A stretch of DNA of 64,000 bases from Arthrinium phaeospermum. Taxonomy: Eukaryota; Ascomycota; Sordariomycetes; Amphisphaeriales; Apiosporaceae. Every line of letters begins with the position of its first letter. Position 1 is the first letter of the stretch. The notes beneath the pieces are model-generated. The model was not told where the DNA came from, made no database searches, and saw only the letters and a program-made list of their open reading frames with translations. Of this stretch, positions 16,091-30,300 are shown piece by piece. The translations under genes and the position numbers were made by a program. The stretch is from positions 1,426,001-1,490,000 of the forward strand of contig QYRS01000010.1 of NCBI GenBank assembly GCA_006503535.1. The letters run 5' to 3'.

Positions 16091-16118
16091 CCGAGGTTAC
16101 TTAAAAATATCCTCGGCT
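16091..16118. other. GC-rich inverted repeat (hairpin)
   Basis: A perfect 7-base inverted repeat, GCCGAGG and CCTCGGC, flanks a loop of about 13 bases. It stands out because the surrounding DNA is AT-rich and RIP-mutated. It lies about 100 bases before the ATG of the DUF3435 relic. A hairpin or protein-binding site is possible; its function is unknown. Confidence 0.4.
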
Positions 16119-16215
16119 TAAAAAAGTATATATAATAATAACCCGTTAGCTTTATTTCCCTTAAATACTTTATTTATTTAATTATTTACAGTTATTATTA
16201 TAAATAAAGTTTAAA

Positions 16216-18690
16216 ATGCCTTAATTTAAACCCTAACGCCGGCTTAAGTTAACATATAATAACTTTTTTTCTAATGAAAAGCCCGATAACAATTCCGAAT
16301 ATAACGAATAAAATAACCCCGATAAATAAGATAACTCCAACGAGGCTATCGGCGGCCCATCGGGCAAGCCTAGGTATAACTACCGCGCCGCCCGGTTCGA
16401 AACTAAAGAGCAATTTCGGAAGTTTTAAAGTACCCCGTCGGGCTTCAATCTAAACGACTCGGATAACGAAAACTTATTTAATGAAAACGTAATACTTATA
16501 AAGTTTTATTAAAAAAAAATTAAAAATATAAAAACGAATAATTATAAAACTAAAGAATACTTGCTAATAATATAACAACTAATCGCTTATGTTAAATTTT
16601 AATAATAATTATATATATTTTATTCTACCTTTTATACGTTAAAATAAGTGAAAAAGCTAACGGCTATAGGTTTTATATTAAAGTTTTAAAAAAAGCGAAT
16701 TAAAAAAAGTAATACTTTTATATTACGTTCGAAATTATATATTAATTTTTTAATTAATATTTAATTAACAAATAAATAAAAACGGCGAAGTGAAACGACG
16801 TATAATAAAAATTATATCCTTAATTACTTTCTAATATAACTTTCGGCTTACTTTTAAAAAAGCTACCGGCAATACCTAAGTTTAAAATCTCGTTGACCAC
16901 CGGTTAATTAATAACGTACGTCTCCTTTTTTTCGTATCGCTATTTATAAAGTAAAAAGCTGACAGTTAATAGTTTCTTAAAATATAATACGCTTATATAA
17001 AAAGTTTTAGTTATTTTATAAAAAACGAAAAAACTGGTCTATAACATTAAATGATTTTAAATATTAATTAAATACACTTTTATAAACAATGAAAAAAACG
17101 TTTAAACTAGGGGAAATACGCGTACTCGACGTACTATTTTTATTATTCTTAGCGCCTTAAAGGTTACAACCTTTATTAATCTTTTAATTAAAGTTTAAAA
17201 ATATTAATTTATTATTAATTCGCGATTCAATAAACGGGCCGCCTCGGCTCGTTATTAAGCTTCGCTTTTAATATATTAAATTGTATAAAAGCTTTAAGTT
17301 TATATAAATAAAACTCTAAGTCTATATTATATAATAACTAAAGCGAATTAAATTAATTAATACTTAAAAATACTTTTATTATCCCTGAAATTATTTACGA
17401 TCCGAGTTTTTTCCTTAGCTTTATATATTTCTATTAATTGTTTTATTTCGATATCAAGCTTTTAAATTCGAGGCGTTTAATAATAACCCATATCGATTAA
17501 ATACCTTAAAAATTAAAAACTTAAACGTAAACAAGTTAAGGCTCTTTATAAAAAAAAAATTAAAAATTAATATATATTTCGTCACGATATTTAAATATGA
17601 GACGGGTATAAAATATCGAATAAGCTTATATCGAAAGCGATAATAAACGTTTAAATAAAGATTATTAACTGGCTATTTAATTTTAAAAACCCGATAATTT
17701 ATTATAACTTATAATATAATACTAGGAATAATATAAATAAGAATAGTAAGCTTTTTTATTTTATAAGTATTATATTAATTTCGCTTTTTTAAACTTATTT
17801 TTCCTTTCGGTTATAATATTAATTTTTATAATAAATATTAGCGCCGCCCTTTAAAATTTAATAATAAAATACGCTTTAAACTCGAACACGTTTTAAAAAT
17901 ATTATTTAAACCGTAATATTTATATTAATTTTTACGTCGTTTATTATAATAAAAGCTTTTAATAAGCTTTAATATAATAAATCGTAAGTTATAACTATTA
18001 AAAAAATCCTTAGCGGCCTATATAACTTATTAATAAGTAGTTATTTGAATTAAATAATTATTCGGATTATACGCGTTTTACGTAAAAATTAAAAGTTATA
18101 TTTAAAAGTTTAAAAAAGGTTAAGAAACGCTGAAAAGTTACGTTAATATATAAAGCGCTTATAAAAAAGTTACGGAAAAAGAAACTAAACCTTATATATA
18201 AAAAATTCGATAACGTTTAAATTGTAAATAATATTAATCAATAAATTAACGGGGAAAAACTATTATTAATAAAAGCTTAACTTGTCGCCCGGCTAATAAA
18301 ATTAACTTAATAAAAGATAATAAATACCTTATCGGTCCCTTTTATTAATAACTTAAAGGCGTAATTCTAAAAACAAATGAATATTATTAACGCCGTTACG
18401 GCCTACTGTTTCGTAAAAAAGCTACTCGTTAACCGACTAATCGATTTTAAAATCGCTGAATATTCTTTTGAGCTATAACGTATAAAGTAAAAGAAAGAAC
18501 TTAATACGAATTAAATCGAAAAAATTAAAAACTCGGTTTTTATATAAAATAATAAACGTTGAGTTTTTCGATACTTTTTTTATATTATTAAAATATTTAC
18601 CTTATTTTTATTTAATAATTAGTTTAATTTTTATTATTATAAATTTTATAATACCGATATATTTTCTAAACACTTTACTAGCGTTTATTT
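16216..18690 (+). pseudogene. RIP-inactivated DUF3435 gene (captain-like tyrosine recombinase)
   Basis: DUF3435 proteins are fungal tyrosine recombinases; members at the 5' edge of Starship elements act as the 'captain' that moves the element. One plus-strand frame from ATG 16,216 reads for roughly 820 codons, a usual length for the family, with stops mainly at former Gln/Arg codons. Family-like stretches occur in the right order: a TFKLGEIRVLDVLFL-like start of the core (about 17,100-17,145), a broken form of the 'GxRPGALL' segment (17,155-17,190, read RLQPLLIF, with Gln where Arg is expected), PPRLVIKLRF (17,236-17,268), VLFRYQAFKFEAF (17,439-17,477), a YNLRYNAG-like segment with a stop in place of Arg (17,697-17,720) and RPTV (18,399-18,410), which in the family precedes a zinc-finger-like tail. 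Small frameshifts occur near 17,690 and after 18,410. The gene is dead as it stands. The family call rests on my memory of consensus motifs, not on a search. Confidence 0.72.
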
Positions 18691-20929
18691 AATACATATC
18701 GATATATAATAAAAAATATAATGCCTTATATATTAGTTACGCTAGTAGATAAAATGTATTTATAAAACTATATAAAAACGATTTATAATATTAGAATATT
18801 AAAAAAACGGCGGTATATTTAATAGCGGGTATTATAATTCGTAGTTTTACTATTTTCTCAATAACCTTTAAAGCCGATACTTTATAAGTAAGTTTTAATA
18901 AAAATAGCTAATAATAATAAATACTTAACTTAAATAAAATATACGTTTCTTTATTTATCGATTAAAATAAAAAATAATAATATTATATAATAAAAATACG
19001 ATAATCGTTATTTTATAAAAATATTATTAATATTTATTTATCTATTGTTGGATATAACGTATTAAAAATTACGCGAAATATAATATTTAAATATTAAGCC
19101 TACTTTATACTTTATATAAAAAGTATAAAGTATTTAAATTACTCGAATTACTTAACTTACTAACTTAAATTACTACCTACTTTTTATAATGACTAATAAA
19201 AAACGGTAATTGTCCCGCTAAGCCGCTATAATTATTATTAAATATATCTTATATCTCGTTACAGCTATTACTACACCTTAATTAATATTAATATATAATA
19301 TTTATTTATCTCAATTTTCTTTTTACCTCTTCTTTTTTCCCTGTCGCTATTGTATATTATATCGAGCCCGCTAATAATAATAATAACCCTTTATAAGCGC
19401 GTTAAAAAAAAAAGGAAGAGTATTAAATATTAATTTGAAGCGGTTACCGTATTACTATCGCTTTAAAACTTCGATAGTTTTAATTCGAATAAAAAAAGGG
19501 TATAATTTTCGATAAAAAAGCGCGATAATGAAGTAAGCGAAACCGATAAGATTAATAATAACGTACGCGTTTACGAAAACGCCGCCGAAATAAAAAATAA
19601 GGGTATAATTAACTATATTCGGAAACTCTTTTATATTTATTGTAATTACGTTTTTAACTTCGATAACTAATTCCTGATATTTCATTTTTCGAGGCTCCGC
19701 GGTTAAGATCGGCTTTTTATACGATTTAAAGCGATAAATTTTTTAAATTATTTTGAAATAATCGGCTACGCGTAAAACGTATCAATGGGTAAGCTTACCT
19801 TCTTTTTTATATACGCCCCGGTTTATAAGTTTTTAATAAAGTTTTTTTATAAAGAATTAAATTAAAAACTAAACCGTATTACATACGAGTTTCTAATACT
19901 TCGCGCCGTACAGGTAAATATTTATTAATATCGCTATTTTACTATTAAAAACTTTAATAAAAATAAAAAGCTATTATAAAAGAAAGATTTTAACGGATAA
20001 TTACGTTATAAAGTAAGTAGCGTTAGTTTTATTTACTAAATTTAATACTGAAATAAACGTTGAAGTAGAAATTTCGGTTATATTGTTTTATATCGATATC
20101 GTTATTAAAAATTATTAATATATATTTAAGGTTATAAATACCCGTTATTTATATAAGAAATAATATATAATTAATTTTAAAAAAACTTAAACGAGCTAGT
20201 TAAAGAATATATAAGTAATTAAGCGGCCGTATATTTAAGTTAATAGGATTTAAATTAAACTATAATATTACATTAAATCGAAATCGCGATATTTCTTTTA
20301 CGGTTTTTATTAATTATTAAGAAAATTATATTACGAATAATAGTGAAACTTAAAAAAAAAGTTAAAAAATAAATTAAATCTTTTGTATTTTAAAAAAGCT
20401 AATACTATTAAAACGTTTTATTATTCTTTTTAAAGTTTTTATACTTTATAGTGAGCGCGTATCGTTATTAAACGATATAGAAAACGTATATATACGTTTC
20501 GAATTCTTATAGTTAGCTATTATATTTAACTTAGCTGAATATAGTTATTGAAAATAAAATAGTTTTATATTAAATAAACTAATCTCGTTATAATTATTAA
20601 AGCGGTAAAGGATATATAATATAAATAATAATATAACCAAAACCGTAATATTAACCTTTAAAAAAAGGAAATTTCCCGTACTTAACAGGGATTTTATTAT
20701 CGTTAAAATATGGTCGCGAAATCGTATAAGAATAGAAAAGGCCGGCTAAGAAAGTATATTTATATAATAATATATTTTATTATAAATAAAACTTTAAAAA
20801 ATAAATAGCTAGTTTTTAAAATAGCCCGTATATTAAATAATTATAAAGCTTATATACATTATTTAAAACTTTTATAAAAATTTATTACGATTAATTAACT
20901 AAAGTTATTCAAGGTTCCGTAATTGATTT

Positions 20930-21340
20930 TATGAGCGTATTACAAGTCGAGCGATAAAACGGTTTAATAAAGCTTCTTTAAGTTTCCGTCGCTTCAAACA
21001 TTCTTTATTAAAATCGATAATAATATCAAAAAAAATCGGGTTTATTTTGTTTAAGAAAAAAACGAAATATAATTTTTTTTTTAAGCGGCTTAAAAGCGGT
21101 AACAGTAACGGCGTTAATTTTAAATTAATTAAGAGTTACGCTTCGAACGCTAACTTAATAAACTCAAATAATTACGTAAAAATAAATCGAAAATCGCGTA
21201 TAAGAGTTTAAACGAAATCGGCGCGTTTTTTCGTTAATATAGAAAAATTATAAGTAACCGATTAATTAGCCGTATTAATTAAAATAAAAAGAGTAATAAA
21301 TAAAGTTTTAAAGTAAATATAAAATAAAGCCCGCTATAAA
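20930..21340 (+). pseudogene. Near-open relic ORF, unknown
   Basis: A plus-strand frame runs about 90 codons without a stop and continues with a few TAA/TAG interruptions. It includes RFNKASLSFRRFKHSLLKS and GVNFKLIKSYASNANLINS. The first half is basic and looks helical. It is not a recognised domain and was probably part of a longer, RIP-mutated protein gene. No start codon or ends can be fixed. Confidence 0.35.
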
Positions 21341-22289
21341 TATTTAACCGGGAGACTAATAATTAAACTTTATAATTAAAATTTAATATAGCGCGGACCT
21401 GCCTGAAATAATAACGCGTATTTATATAACGTTTATTACCCTTTTAACCCCGGTAACTAATTTATTACTAATACCTTATATATATAGTTTCTTTTTTTTT
21501 ACTTTTTTATTAACTTTACTTCTTTATTATTTATTTTATTATTTTACTTTATTTTAACCTCCTTCGCAATTTCGTTATTATACGTCGTTATCGCGATCCG
21601 TTTTATTTTAATATTTAACGATCGTCGTCGTGTAAAAAAGTAAATTAATTCCGTCTCTTCTTAAAAAAAGGATAAGCCGCCCGCCAAGCGTACATGTCAC
21701 GGCTTCGATATAACGACACTTTTTAATAGCCCTTTATTAACCAGTAGTATTTACAACGTCGCTATAAATGCGACGCCGGGAAAAAAAAAAGCCGCGAGGG
21801 AAAATAAGACTAAAATTAACCGCGCGCGTCTATATATTTACCTTTTTTAATTAATTCTATTTTAAACCGTTTAATAAAAAGTTAATATAATATAATAAAA
21901 AGAACTTTTCGACTAATTCTTTTATTATATACGCGTAAGCGAATTAAATTCAGTAGCCCGAAAAAAAAGGATAGGTTAATACTTAAAAGCCTTGAAAAGC
22001 TGTTTAATTTCAATAATTAATTTCCTGCGTTATACCGGGTTACTTTCGAATAGCTTTTAATTAATATTTTACTTCTTTATCGGAATATTTATAATATTAC
22101 CGAAAAAAAAAGTATACTCTTTTTTAAAATATATACCCGAATAAAAAATAAAGTATCGAAGTTTATATTCCGCCCAGCTATTATAATGAACGGCGCTTAA
22201 ACGGTTTAAATTAAAGCTGAAACTATAGCTATATATTTAAAAGCCTATTATATCGTAAAAAAAGCTACGAAAGCTATTATATATTAACG

Positions 22290-22960
22290 TTATAAAAATT
22301 TATAAAATAAATATATATATACTCCGTTTTTAAAGCTCGCTTTTATTTCAACTCCTTTTAATATTCAACTCGTTACACCCGAATACGTTACGCTTTTTTA
22401 ACGCGTCCTTACTTTTTAAAGAAGCGTAAATATCCGTTACGAATACGTTATACGTTTATATTAAAAAATATTCGTTACTTTTTTTTAAAAGGAATTTAAA
22501 ATTTCGAAAAAATAATATAAAATCGAACTTAATAAACGAGAGCGTATTTAATAATAACGCTTATTTTATAAATACTTCGATAATAAAATCGGGACGCGGC
22601 GATAATAAAAAAATCGATTATATTTTAATAATAAATACGCTTAAATTTTTTAAGCTTTAATAAATTATACTTAACGTAATTAATAAAAACAATATATTTT
22701 ATATTAATTAAATAAGTTACCGCCTTTTAAAAAAGAGCCTTATTAGTGTTTTTATTGAAACAAAGGTAAAATTACCATAATAAAACCTTTTATATTAACT
22801 TAATATTTAGACTACGGCTTAGTATCAGCGTTAATATACCTTTAAATAAAACCTAGTTAGTTTTAAAAATAATAAACTACGTCTACTTACCTTCCTGCTT
22901 ATTTAAATTATTAGGTATATGTAATGAGTATATTTTATTTACGATTTTAAAACTTTTATT
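22290..22960 (+). pseudogene. RIP-broken relic ORF, unknown family
   Basis: A plus-strand frame can be read for about 200 codons with interruptions limited almost entirely to TAA/TAG at likely former Gln or Arg codons. Readable pieces include PFNIQLVTPEYVTLF, SVNIRYEYVIRLY and KNRLYFNNKYA, followed by LNKLPPFKKEPY. The peptide is rich in Arg/Lys/Tyr, like many DNA-binding or transposon proteins, but I do not recognise the family. It may belong with the neighbouring fragments at 20,930-21,340 and 23,640-24,300 (same strand), but the gaps contain no clear linking frame. Confidence 0.4.
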
Positions 22961-23639
22961 GATATATTTAAGCTTATATTTATCGGTAATATAAAAAACT
23001 TAGTTTCGACTTATATCCTACTTATATTATTATAAGCCTTAAAAAGTTAAATCGAAAATATTTTCGAAAAACTATAAAAAAATAGTTTTTTATAAAAGAT
23101 TTACTTTTAAATTTATAAAAAGTTATTGGGAATAGCATAAGCAGCCTTATAAAAAGCGGGATTAAAAAAAATTTACTTAATACTATATTCTATAAAGTAT
23201 ATTTACCGGGTTAAATTATAATAAATTAAAAACTTATTATCGAGGTTTACGTTTTCGCTTATAGTTTATAGTTTTACTTATTTAATAAATCTTAAATAAA
23301 ATAAGTAATAATATATTAATATATCCTATACGAAACGGGTAAACTTTAATAATATTATAAACTTAAACCGGCGGCTTAACGCTTGTTTTAAATCGTCTTT
23401 AATTTAAATATATTATTTATTTATTATATTATTATAAGTAAAAATCGTAAGTAAATAATAAAACTTATAAGTAAAACGATTATTTAAGTTAATAATTATT
23501 AATTAAATTCGTTTATTTATTATTAAATTATTAACTTATTACTCGTATACTTTTATATAACTATTATATTACTTTTATATATTTATTATTTTAACCTAAT
23601 TTATAATAATTATTTAATATATACTTATTAAATATTAAT

Positions 23640-24300
23640 ACGCCGTATTATATCGCGTTACGACGCCGGGATTTTAAACTATGTTGTTAAAGCGTTATAA
23701 AACTCTTTTTTGATTTAACCTTTTATAGCCGTTAATAACTATAATAAAAAGTATAACTTTAAAAAATCCTCGGTTAAACTTATAAGAATCGGGCCGTATA
23801 TTATAATAAAAACGCCCCGGTTAACCGCAAAATATTTTATTAAAAATGGCCTAAAACTTAAATTAAAAGCAAAATAACTAACGTAACGTTTACGCTATTT
23901 ATAGCCGTAGCGAGCTATAAAAAATCGCGAATAAAATATAGCCGCTTATATTATATAATGACTTAGAAGCCGAACTAAACTAAAAGGTTTTATATGAAAA
24001 AAAGGATTTTAATTTTAATAAAAATAGCGATAAACTTATATTAAACTAACTAATAAATAATTTAATTAATATAAAAATACGGTTCCTTAATATACTTTTA
24101 AAAATTTTTTTTAATAACGTTGAAAATAGTTTAATAAACCGGCGAACTATCGGGTAAATTTAACATTAAAATATAATTAATCTTTTTAACATAGTTATTA
24201 TTAAAAAGTTCCGATTATTTAAAGCTTAAGTTAATACCAGTATTTATAAAAAAGGCGAAGGAAATAAAAAAAATAACAAATAAAGTAAATTATACCCCTT
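23640..24300 (+). pseudogene. RIP-broken relic ORF, unknown family
   Basis: The plus strand reads about 200 codons with TAA/TAG-type breaks. The best piece is RRIISRYDAGILNYVVKAL, followed by KSSVKLIRIGPYIIIKTPR and later NKPANYRVNLTLKYN. It probably marks a dead mobile-element protein. No domain is recognised, and start and end are uncertain. Confidence 0.38.
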
Positions 24301-27300
24301 TTTATTACGGGTTTACTATACTTTTAATACGGGCGGTTATTATAAGCTCGAAGTTAGCCGCTGTAACTATCGGCTTAACTACGCTATTTATAAACCGCTT
24401 TTTACCAAGGTTAAAAATGAGGTTAAGTAGTGAAATATAAATTTTATTATTTTAGCTTAACTTATACCTATTCGACGTTATTAATATATAAGCTTTAAAG
24501 CGAATACCGTAAAAATAGTCCAGCGTTTATAAAGCGTTTTTGGCGTTGACGTCGGTATTATGAAAAAAAAAAAGCGGAAAATTCCGACCTATTTCTTTTA
24601 ATTTCGCTTTAACCTTTAACGGAATAATATTTTATTTATATTAAACAGCGATATAAATAGTCGCGTAAAAAGAAATAATATCGGCCGGGAGCGGATTTAT
24701 TATAATATCGCCTAAAAAAATAAGCTTTTTAAATAAATATAACGTCTATTTAATAAAGCTATTAAACCGCGCTCGTTTAGTCTTCGCCGAAAAACGAAAA
24801 ACCATACGAAGGGCTTTTAAGGTTTACTCGAAATCGATATTTATAATCATTTATTATTCTATTTTATTACGTTCGCCACCGCCGCTTCTCTTCCGCGTAT
24901 TATTTTTTAAAAATAACATTCGATATACCTCGGGCAATAAATACAAAACGGTAAATAAAAGAATTAATAGGCGAAAAAATAACTAAAGCTCTTTAAATAG
25001 GTTTTTATTATTAAATCGGGTATATTTCGTTAATTATTTAATCGGATTATTAAAAATAATCGTTTTAAGTTTGTAGTTATATTAAGAATCTTAAATATTT
25101 TTAAACCAGTAATAAATTCTAATACTTTTAAATATATCTATTAAAAAATTTTAAGTAAAAATAATATAAAATAATAATTAAATTAAACAATAAATTAATT
25201 AATAAGTATTTTAATATCGCGAATAACTATTAATTATTATAAGCTTAACCGAGCTTTATAAGCTAATTAACCTGGTAATTATATAAAACGAGCTAATTTA
25301 TAAAGAAATAAATCCTATTAAGCGGCAGCTTAAATACTAACCTAGTCCAAGGTATTAAAATATAGTTTAATTTTAAATATTTTTTAATTAAACATAATTA
25401 TTAACCTCGACTATTATAAGTAAAAATTATATATATATTTTATTTACTTATTACCTTAATTCTATTAATTAACCTTAGTAATTACTTAAATATATAGCTA
25501 TATACTGTACCTAGATTTACTATTTTAATCGTCCTTAAAACTCTTAATACCCCATTACTCTCTTTTGTCCATTTTATTTCTAGTTCGTTTTTTCGCGTTT
25601 TTATATTAAAAGAATATCCTCTCTTAACGCACCAACATTAACAACTTCCTTTTTTAACGGTAACGACGACGTATTTTTGAAAATATTAAATATTAACACT
25701 TAAAAATGTCCCTTATTATCCGACTCGATAATACCCGCTTTAACGGCGCCTAAAACCTTTAGCTTATTATTAAACGCCTTTAAAAAATTAACATTTCTTA
25801 CTAATTAATATGTATTACTGAAAAGAAATCTCGTCTTTAAATTACTCCGGTTGTAATATCGCTTACTTAATAATATTATATAAAATTTTACCCCGTTGTA
25901 AATATAAAAAAGGCGGGGCACTGTCATCTATCTAATATTAATTAAGGTAATATTAAATAATAATAACCTAAGTTTTCTTAAACTAAGCAACACGTTAATA
26001 ACAATATTATTAATTAAATTATTAAATCTTTTATAAACGTATTAATTATTATGAGCCAACCTTTAAAATTTAAATATAAAGCGAAATTCATAAAAAAATA
26101 TACCTAGAAATCTAGAATTATATATATAATACGCTATAAAAACCAATACGTAATACAATATCCTATAAACTCGTCATAATTAATAAATTGATTTAATATA
26201 ACGAAAACCGCCATTTGGACAAGGCTTAGCCGAACATTTATATTTAATTAAAATCGCTACGCGAATCCTGGTTAACTTTAAATATAAACTATACTAAAAT
26301 AAAAGCGACCTACGTTGAAAAGGAGCCGCTGCCAGCGTATTTACGTCTAGGCTTAATTATTAAAATTAATTAAACGTATTATACGTTAAAAAACTAATAT
26401 ATAAAATATTTGAAATATTAATGGTAATATTCGATATATAATTTTAATTAATGCTTAATATATTAAGCGTAAACATTAAAACGTTACTTTTTTATTATTT
26501 AAAATTACCGTAAACGCATAGCGATAAGTTTTAAATTCGAAACCTTTATTAATTATTTTATTTAAAACTAAATTATTTAAAAACTTTAACTAAATATAAT
26601 TATTTTTTTTAATACGATCGAGTTAATGTTAAGTAATATTTTATCCCGTTTATATAATAACTTTACGAAAGTTTACCTTATATTCTAAGCTTTTTACCGA
26701 ATTTATAAAAAAGTTTATAGTAATTATCGAAAACGAAACGGGAATTAAAAACGGTTATTAAATAACAACGATTATTATAAATACGAAAAATATTTACATT
26801 GAATTAAAACTTCGAAGATATAGCTTTTTATTAATATAATTATAACTTTTCCTAAAGTTTCGTACTAAATAAATATAAAGCGGAGATATTAGAAATACCT
26901 AATATTATTTTTAGTACGGGTATTTCGCTTCGCGGGCAATAAATTAAAAAACGGAATAACAACGGCTTAGCGAGCGTATTTAAAAAGTTTTCTAATTATA
27001 TTTAAAATAATTCAAATTTTATTATTTTTATTAATTTTATTTTCCCTTAAAAAACAATAATAAATTTTTCATCTTACGTTAATAACCCTTATTACTACCG
27101 ATACCTTTTGTAAATATTAAAGCTATAAGCGATATAAATAATAAAACGCTACCAGGTTATATATTTAACGGCCGAGTAAAAGCCGGGGTATAAAAACGTC
27201 ACCGTGAATATATACGACCTATTAATACTTCTATTATTGAAAATAATTATATACTATTATTTTAAAAACGGTTCCCCTATACATAACTGTATCCGCCCGC

Positions 27301-30300
27301 TAAGTATATGAATAAAATCCACGACGTATAAACTTCCTTACGATTTAAAAAAAACTATTACGTAACGAAATATCTTTTAAGTAAAAAATAAAAAACTCCT
27401 TAACGATAAAAACATATTAAGAATTTTTTTTTTTTTTTTTTTTTACTCTTAAAATTAAATTATATTAAAATTAAATAAATAATACAGCTCTTAAACTAAA
27501 GGTTAATTTTAAATTACGAAATTTAATACTAATATATATAACCTATACTATAATAACTAAAATACGTCTAAAAATAACTTTATCATTATTAACCTTTTTT
27601 AACAAGGCCTTACCCCTTTAATATTTAAACCTATTAATATTAACTACTTTTAACTTAATATTTTACTTATCCGCCATTCGTTATCTATGTATAACACCCG
27701 TAACCAACTTATTTAAATTTAATATAACTATAATTACATACCTAAGCATTTAATTTAACATTTTATATTAATTACAGAGCGCCCGTTATCTTATTATAAA
27801 GTATTATTTAAGCTAGCCTCGCGTCTTCGTCATTATATAATGCTTACTAAGGCCTTTTTAAATTAATTATTTTAATAAATTACGTTATGTATTAACTTTT
27901 AATTAATTCACTTAATTACTAAGCGCGATACTTATTATAATTACGCTATTAATATATACGTAACTAGTTTTCATTATACGCCATTAATAAACTACTCCTT
28001 TTAATAAAATAATATATATTTTACCTCGAAACTCCTCCCTTTCTTTTATTTTTCTCTTTCTTTTTATTATAATTTCTACTCTAAATATTAACTTTAACGA
28101 TTTTAACGACGGGGCATTATATAAAACGCTAATAAAATAACTAACCTTTCCCTCTCTTTAATAATTAAACAGTCCTTTTAATTCCTAGTTATTTAAACAG
28201 CTTAATATTAAGTTTAACGCTATTAAACAAGCGTGTAAAATTATCGTCAATCTTTATAAAAGTATTTATTTAAACCTTATCCTTTATTTAAACTATATTA
28301 TATTTCACTTAAGTATATAATAAACCTTTTAATTATTTTATAATAAGTTTCCCCGGGGTATACGTTATTAATTTTATAAAAAAAGTCGTTACTATTAAAG
28401 CTTTATTATTAACGATTTTATATTAATTTTTATAGTTTTATTTATCTATATTACCGTTTAAAATAATATAATAAATACTATATAAAATTAATATATTAAT
28501 ATCGTAATATACTTATAACTTTTTAAACTTAATAAATTTTATTATTATATTATAAGTTTCGAATAAACTATAAATAAAAATATAACACCTGAATTTAAGA
28601 AATCGCCGGATAAGTAAATAAGGTACCGGGGTTATAATTTCTTATTATTTTTATTCAAAGTTATATTTAACTAACTAATTAAAAACTTTAATAAAAAACT
28701 CCGCGGGTATTTTAACGATATAAATAATAAAATATATACTATTTTAATAATAAATATCAATTACGTAACGCTAAATCGCTTAATAATTAAATATAAGTAT
28801 AACGTTTTTATATTTTTATAAAAATTAAAACTAAGCAATAAAAATAATACTTTAATACTGGAAATAATTATAAACTAATCGCAACCCTACGTATTCCGTA
28901 ATAAAGGCTAAGTAATACTAAAAAAGCTAATTATTCCATTTAAAAAGCTATTATTATAAAATAAACGTAAAAGCTTACTTAACGTAGCTCGGCGATAACG
29001 AATTTATATAAACTTTAGCTAATTAATGAACTTTGTTACCGATAATGAAAAAAAAGAGTGTGAAAAACTTAAACGCGAAAAGTAAAAATATAACGATTAA
29101 TATCCGTCGCTGTTTAAACATAAAATAATACGATTAAAGTTTAATAATAATAAAGGGCTTAATAGTAACGAGAATAATAAATTAAAAAATAATAATATAA
29201 ACGACGAGTTAAAAAAACCTTTTAAGCGGCTAAAATCCAATATTAACCTATCTTTTAAAACGAAGTATTCGAATTAATTAATATAGTTAAATTGACTACG
29301 CTCCTTTAATAAAAGTAAATAAACAAAGAGTTAAAAAGAAAAATAATAAATATATTTATATTAAAATTAAGGTTATTTTTAAAAATAACCGGGGTTTTAC
29401 GATTTTTACGTTTTTATTAAATAGATTTTTATATTCGGTCAAAATTAAAAGATAAAACTAACTTTATTTTTATAAGCTTAAGCTTTAGAGTTATTTTTAA
29501 TTCCGATAATTAATTAGTTAATAATACCTTTAATCTAGTAAAAATAGTTATTATATTTAAAATATAATACGATAATTATACTTTTTAATAGTTATATATT
29601 TATATATAATTATAAGGTTATAATATAACTTTTTAATAGTTGTTTCTAAATAATATATTATAAGGGGTATCTTATAATTAAAAAGGTTAAGGTTTATAAA
29701 AAACGAAAATAATTATTTTATAGCTATAAAATATCTTATACCTATTAACCTCTCCGATTTAAAGTATAAACGATATTAATAAGCCGGGGTAAATAACGAG
29801 AAGCTCGAACTGCGTAATACTTATTTTACTTCGAAATCGCGGCGCTTCCCTTTTAAAACGCCTATCATAAAGGTTTCTCATTAACTACTAATAACGACGT
29901 CTTTAATAATACCGCCGCTAACGATAATTTAAAACTATTACCCCGTTAAATTAATTTTACATATACTTTAACCTTTTTTTTATATTCTTTAAAAAATTAT
30001 AAAAGTAATCGTATTTTAAAGCTATTATTATATATAAATAATACGAGTTTACCTTTATTAACTGCCTAGTTAACGCGATTTTTTATTTCCGCCTCTTTAT
30101 TATACGTTACTAATAAGCTTAAAAGCTTTATTAAAATATTAGCCGACTTATTTTGAGTTTTCGATAAACTCGAGCGCTTTTATATCGTTTATTAAATATA
30201 TTAATTACTTAATAAAACGAGGATACTATAAGCGATAATGGATTTTTTAAAAATAATTACGATATTAAAAATAACGTTAATATTATTAACTTATTTTTAA

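Larger units (their letters stand above)
1..16215. repeat. AT-rich RIP-degraded block, left part
   Basis: No intact gene is visible. The sequence is strongly A+T-rich, CpA and TpG are scarce, and CpG is still common, which is the expected residue of repeat-induced point mutation acting on repeated DNA. Relic reading frames can be followed in places (3,250-4,450 and 12,310-13,450, both on the minus strand, listed separately), interrupted mostly by TAA or TAG. Around 8,600-9,450 the plus strand is A-rich and reads as a lysine/asparagine-rich broken frame that could be a gag-like or transposase relic; I could not assign it. I found no tRNA or rRNA in this stretch. Mobile-element origin is inferred from the mutation pattern rather than from recognised domains. 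Confidence 0.75.

Noticed and set aside
19455..19685. 76-codon minus-strand open frame with two hydrophobic segments
   Set aside because: Open from an ATG but isolated in RIPped DNA, with stops in the continuing frame on both sides and no recognised homology. Kept only as a possible relic, not as a gene.
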